From positions 1,426,001 through 1,490,000 of the forward strand of contig OZ271831.1 in NCBI GenBank assembly GCA_965601455.1: DNA of 64,000 nt, given 5' to 3'. Shown here one piece after another: positions 63,387-64,000 of this stretch. The position numbers were made by a program, and so were the translations under genes. A model generated the notes under the pieces. That model was not told the origin of the DNA, did no database searches, and was given only the letters and a program-made list of their open reading frames with translations. Positions within the stretch are counted from its first letter, which is position 1; every line of letters begins with the position of its first letter. This stretch comes from JANQEU01 sp965601455. Lineage in GTDB: Bacteria > Bacteroidota > Bacteroidia > Cytophagales > Cyclobacteriaceae.

Positions 63387-63511
63387 TGTAGGGTGATGAA
63401 ACTGGCAGACATGCCCTCCTGTCTCGGGGGTGAAGATAAGGGACAAAGCACATATGGAGCTCGTGTGTGCCTAACTGCTTCGTGGAGGTTCGAATCCTTC
63501 TCCTACAGCCA
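63387..63511 (+). tRNA. Atypical tRNA-like gene with Leu-type body and extra-long variable region
   Basis: 125 nt. Acceptor TGTAGGG pairs with TCCTACA and CCA follows (C63386/G63508 may add an eighth pair). D arm ATG/CAT, anticodon stem CCCTC/GGGGG with loop CTGTCTC (GTC at 63421-63423), T arm GGAGG-TTCGAAT-CCTTC. The Leu-type D arm (TGGCAGACAT) and a 53-nt variable region (63431-63483) are odd. Nominal anticodon GTC would read Asp codons, which clashes with a Leu-type body. May not act in ordinary translation. Confidence 0.7.
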
Positions 63512-63539
63512 TCATTTTTGGGTTAATGTTGTTTATTTG

Positions 63540-63579
63540 AAAAGGTCTTCGTAGGGGTGCGAAGGCCTTTTGTTTTTTA
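63540..63579 (+). terminator. Terminator of the tRNA-like gene
   Basis: AAAAGGTCTTCG (63540-63551) pairs with CGAAGGCCTTTT (63560-63571), then GTTTTTT. Strong rho-independent shape. Confidence 0.85.
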
Positions 63580-63877
63580 ATCGCTCCCTGTTGTACCTCA
63601 CTATACTATTTGTATAAAAGTTTTCTTTATCTCGTCCAAAATATACATCTGTCATTACTGAAATCCAGTACTCAGGATTTTGTTCGTTCAATTGGATTTC
63701 TCAACCATTATCTATCATAGGTCTGCCTCTGGTGAGTCTAACCCATTAGGATTTTACTATTTCTACATAGTTGGCGGTCTAAAGAACAATCATTATGCGA
63801 CATTCTAATATTCAATATATAGATGCGGCTTGACAGAAGTCATATGAATTGTCCATCAACCTGATGAAATTAGTAGA
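63580..63877. other. Noncoding stretch with no recognised gene
   Basis: No plausible protein frame on either strand. A small hairpin AAATCC/GGATTT is seen near 63660-63680. Otherwise I see nothing in it. Confidence 0.6.
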
Positions 63878-64000
63878 GTGTCCAGGATATGTCAAATAAT
63901 ATCAATTCTGATAGTCTTGCTAACCTACTCGTGCGTCCCCAAAGTTTTTGGACCACCTATTTCTCAATTTGATCTAGATACACTGGTTGACCGAGAGATT
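63878..64000 (+). CDS. Probable lipoprotein, 3' end outside the window
   Basis: 41 codons open to the last base, from GTG 63878. N-terminus MSRICQIISILIVLLTYSC is a type II signal with lipobox LTYSC, then VPKVFGPP. No family can be named from this fragment. Confidence 0.55.
   Translation, partial: MSRICQIISILIVLLTYSCVPKVFGPPISQFDLDTLVDREI

Noticed and set aside
63387..63511. tRNA-Sec or a plain tRNA-Asp
   Set aside because: No UCA anticodon and no Sec-type D arm; tRNA-Asp lacks a long variable arm.
1..64000. CRISPR arrays, prophage or a restriction/defence island
   Set aside because: No regularly spaced repeats, phage structural genes, cas genes or restriction genes were seen.

Overview
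The window looks like a chromosomal segment of a Bacteroidota bacterium, probably a marine member of the Cytophagales. The gene families point there: FecI/FecR/TonB receptor/DUF4249, a one-piece hybrid sensor with an AraC output, ribosomal protein bTHX, and a sufBCDSE operon ending in a bacilliredoxin. So do the promoter -7 boxes of the form TAnnTTTG and the near absence of Shine-Dalgarno sequences. No phage, IS element or CRISPR array is visible. The window cuts a gene at each end.

Region by region. (1) 2-14019: surface polysaccharide and nonulosonic (sialic-like) acid genes: a truncated YfhO membrane protein, glycosyltransferases, FkbM and TylF-type methyltransferases, a CBS-NeuB-TIM-barrel fusion, a CMP-sugar synthetase, an aberrant DapA-family lyase, a GT-B-like protein, a PhyH dioxygenase, a second methyltransferase and, convergent, a flippase. 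(2) 14103-23709: housekeeping: TauE exporter, folK, sppA, an LpxL-like acyltransferase, an EF-hand protein, cinA, a 2-oxoacid dehydrogenase E2, a CDF transporter and a TlpA-like lipoprotein-type thioredoxin. (3) 23737-35554: a GH32 fructan hydrolase next to a TPR hybrid two-component regulator, an ECF sigma/FecR/TonB receptor/DUF4249 uptake locus, and a divergent second ECF sigma with a membrane protein and a DUF4097 protein. (4) 35577-39543: ftsE, an F6P-aldolase-type transaldolase, the small SRP RNA, bTHX and small conserved proteins. (5) 39691-50686: amino-acid biosynthesis: trpEGDCFBA plus a DAHP synthase behind a Trp-codon leader peptide and attenuator, then phhA and hisH-A-F-IE. (6) 50732-54192: a cysteine-less Lpd-like flavoprotein, a 1.3-kb gene-poor stretch with repeated hairpin elements and a frameshifted DUF2834 gene, and a nitroreductase. 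(7) 54423-63230: an M28 peptidase, a phosphodiesterase, the suf operon with a palindromic operator candidate, and an Lrp/AsnC regulator. (8) 63341-64000: a strange tRNA-like gene with its own promoter and terminator, then the start of a lipoprotein gene.

The strongest points for follow-up are the tRNA-like RNA at 63387-63511 (Leu-type body, about 53-nt variable region that can pair with the anticodon loop), the trp leader attenuator at 39691-39804, and the paired hairpin elements at 52212-53420. Also notable are the altered active sites of the DapA-like and Lpd-like proteins, and the palindrome over the suf promoter. Everything here was read by eye. No database search or folding program was run.
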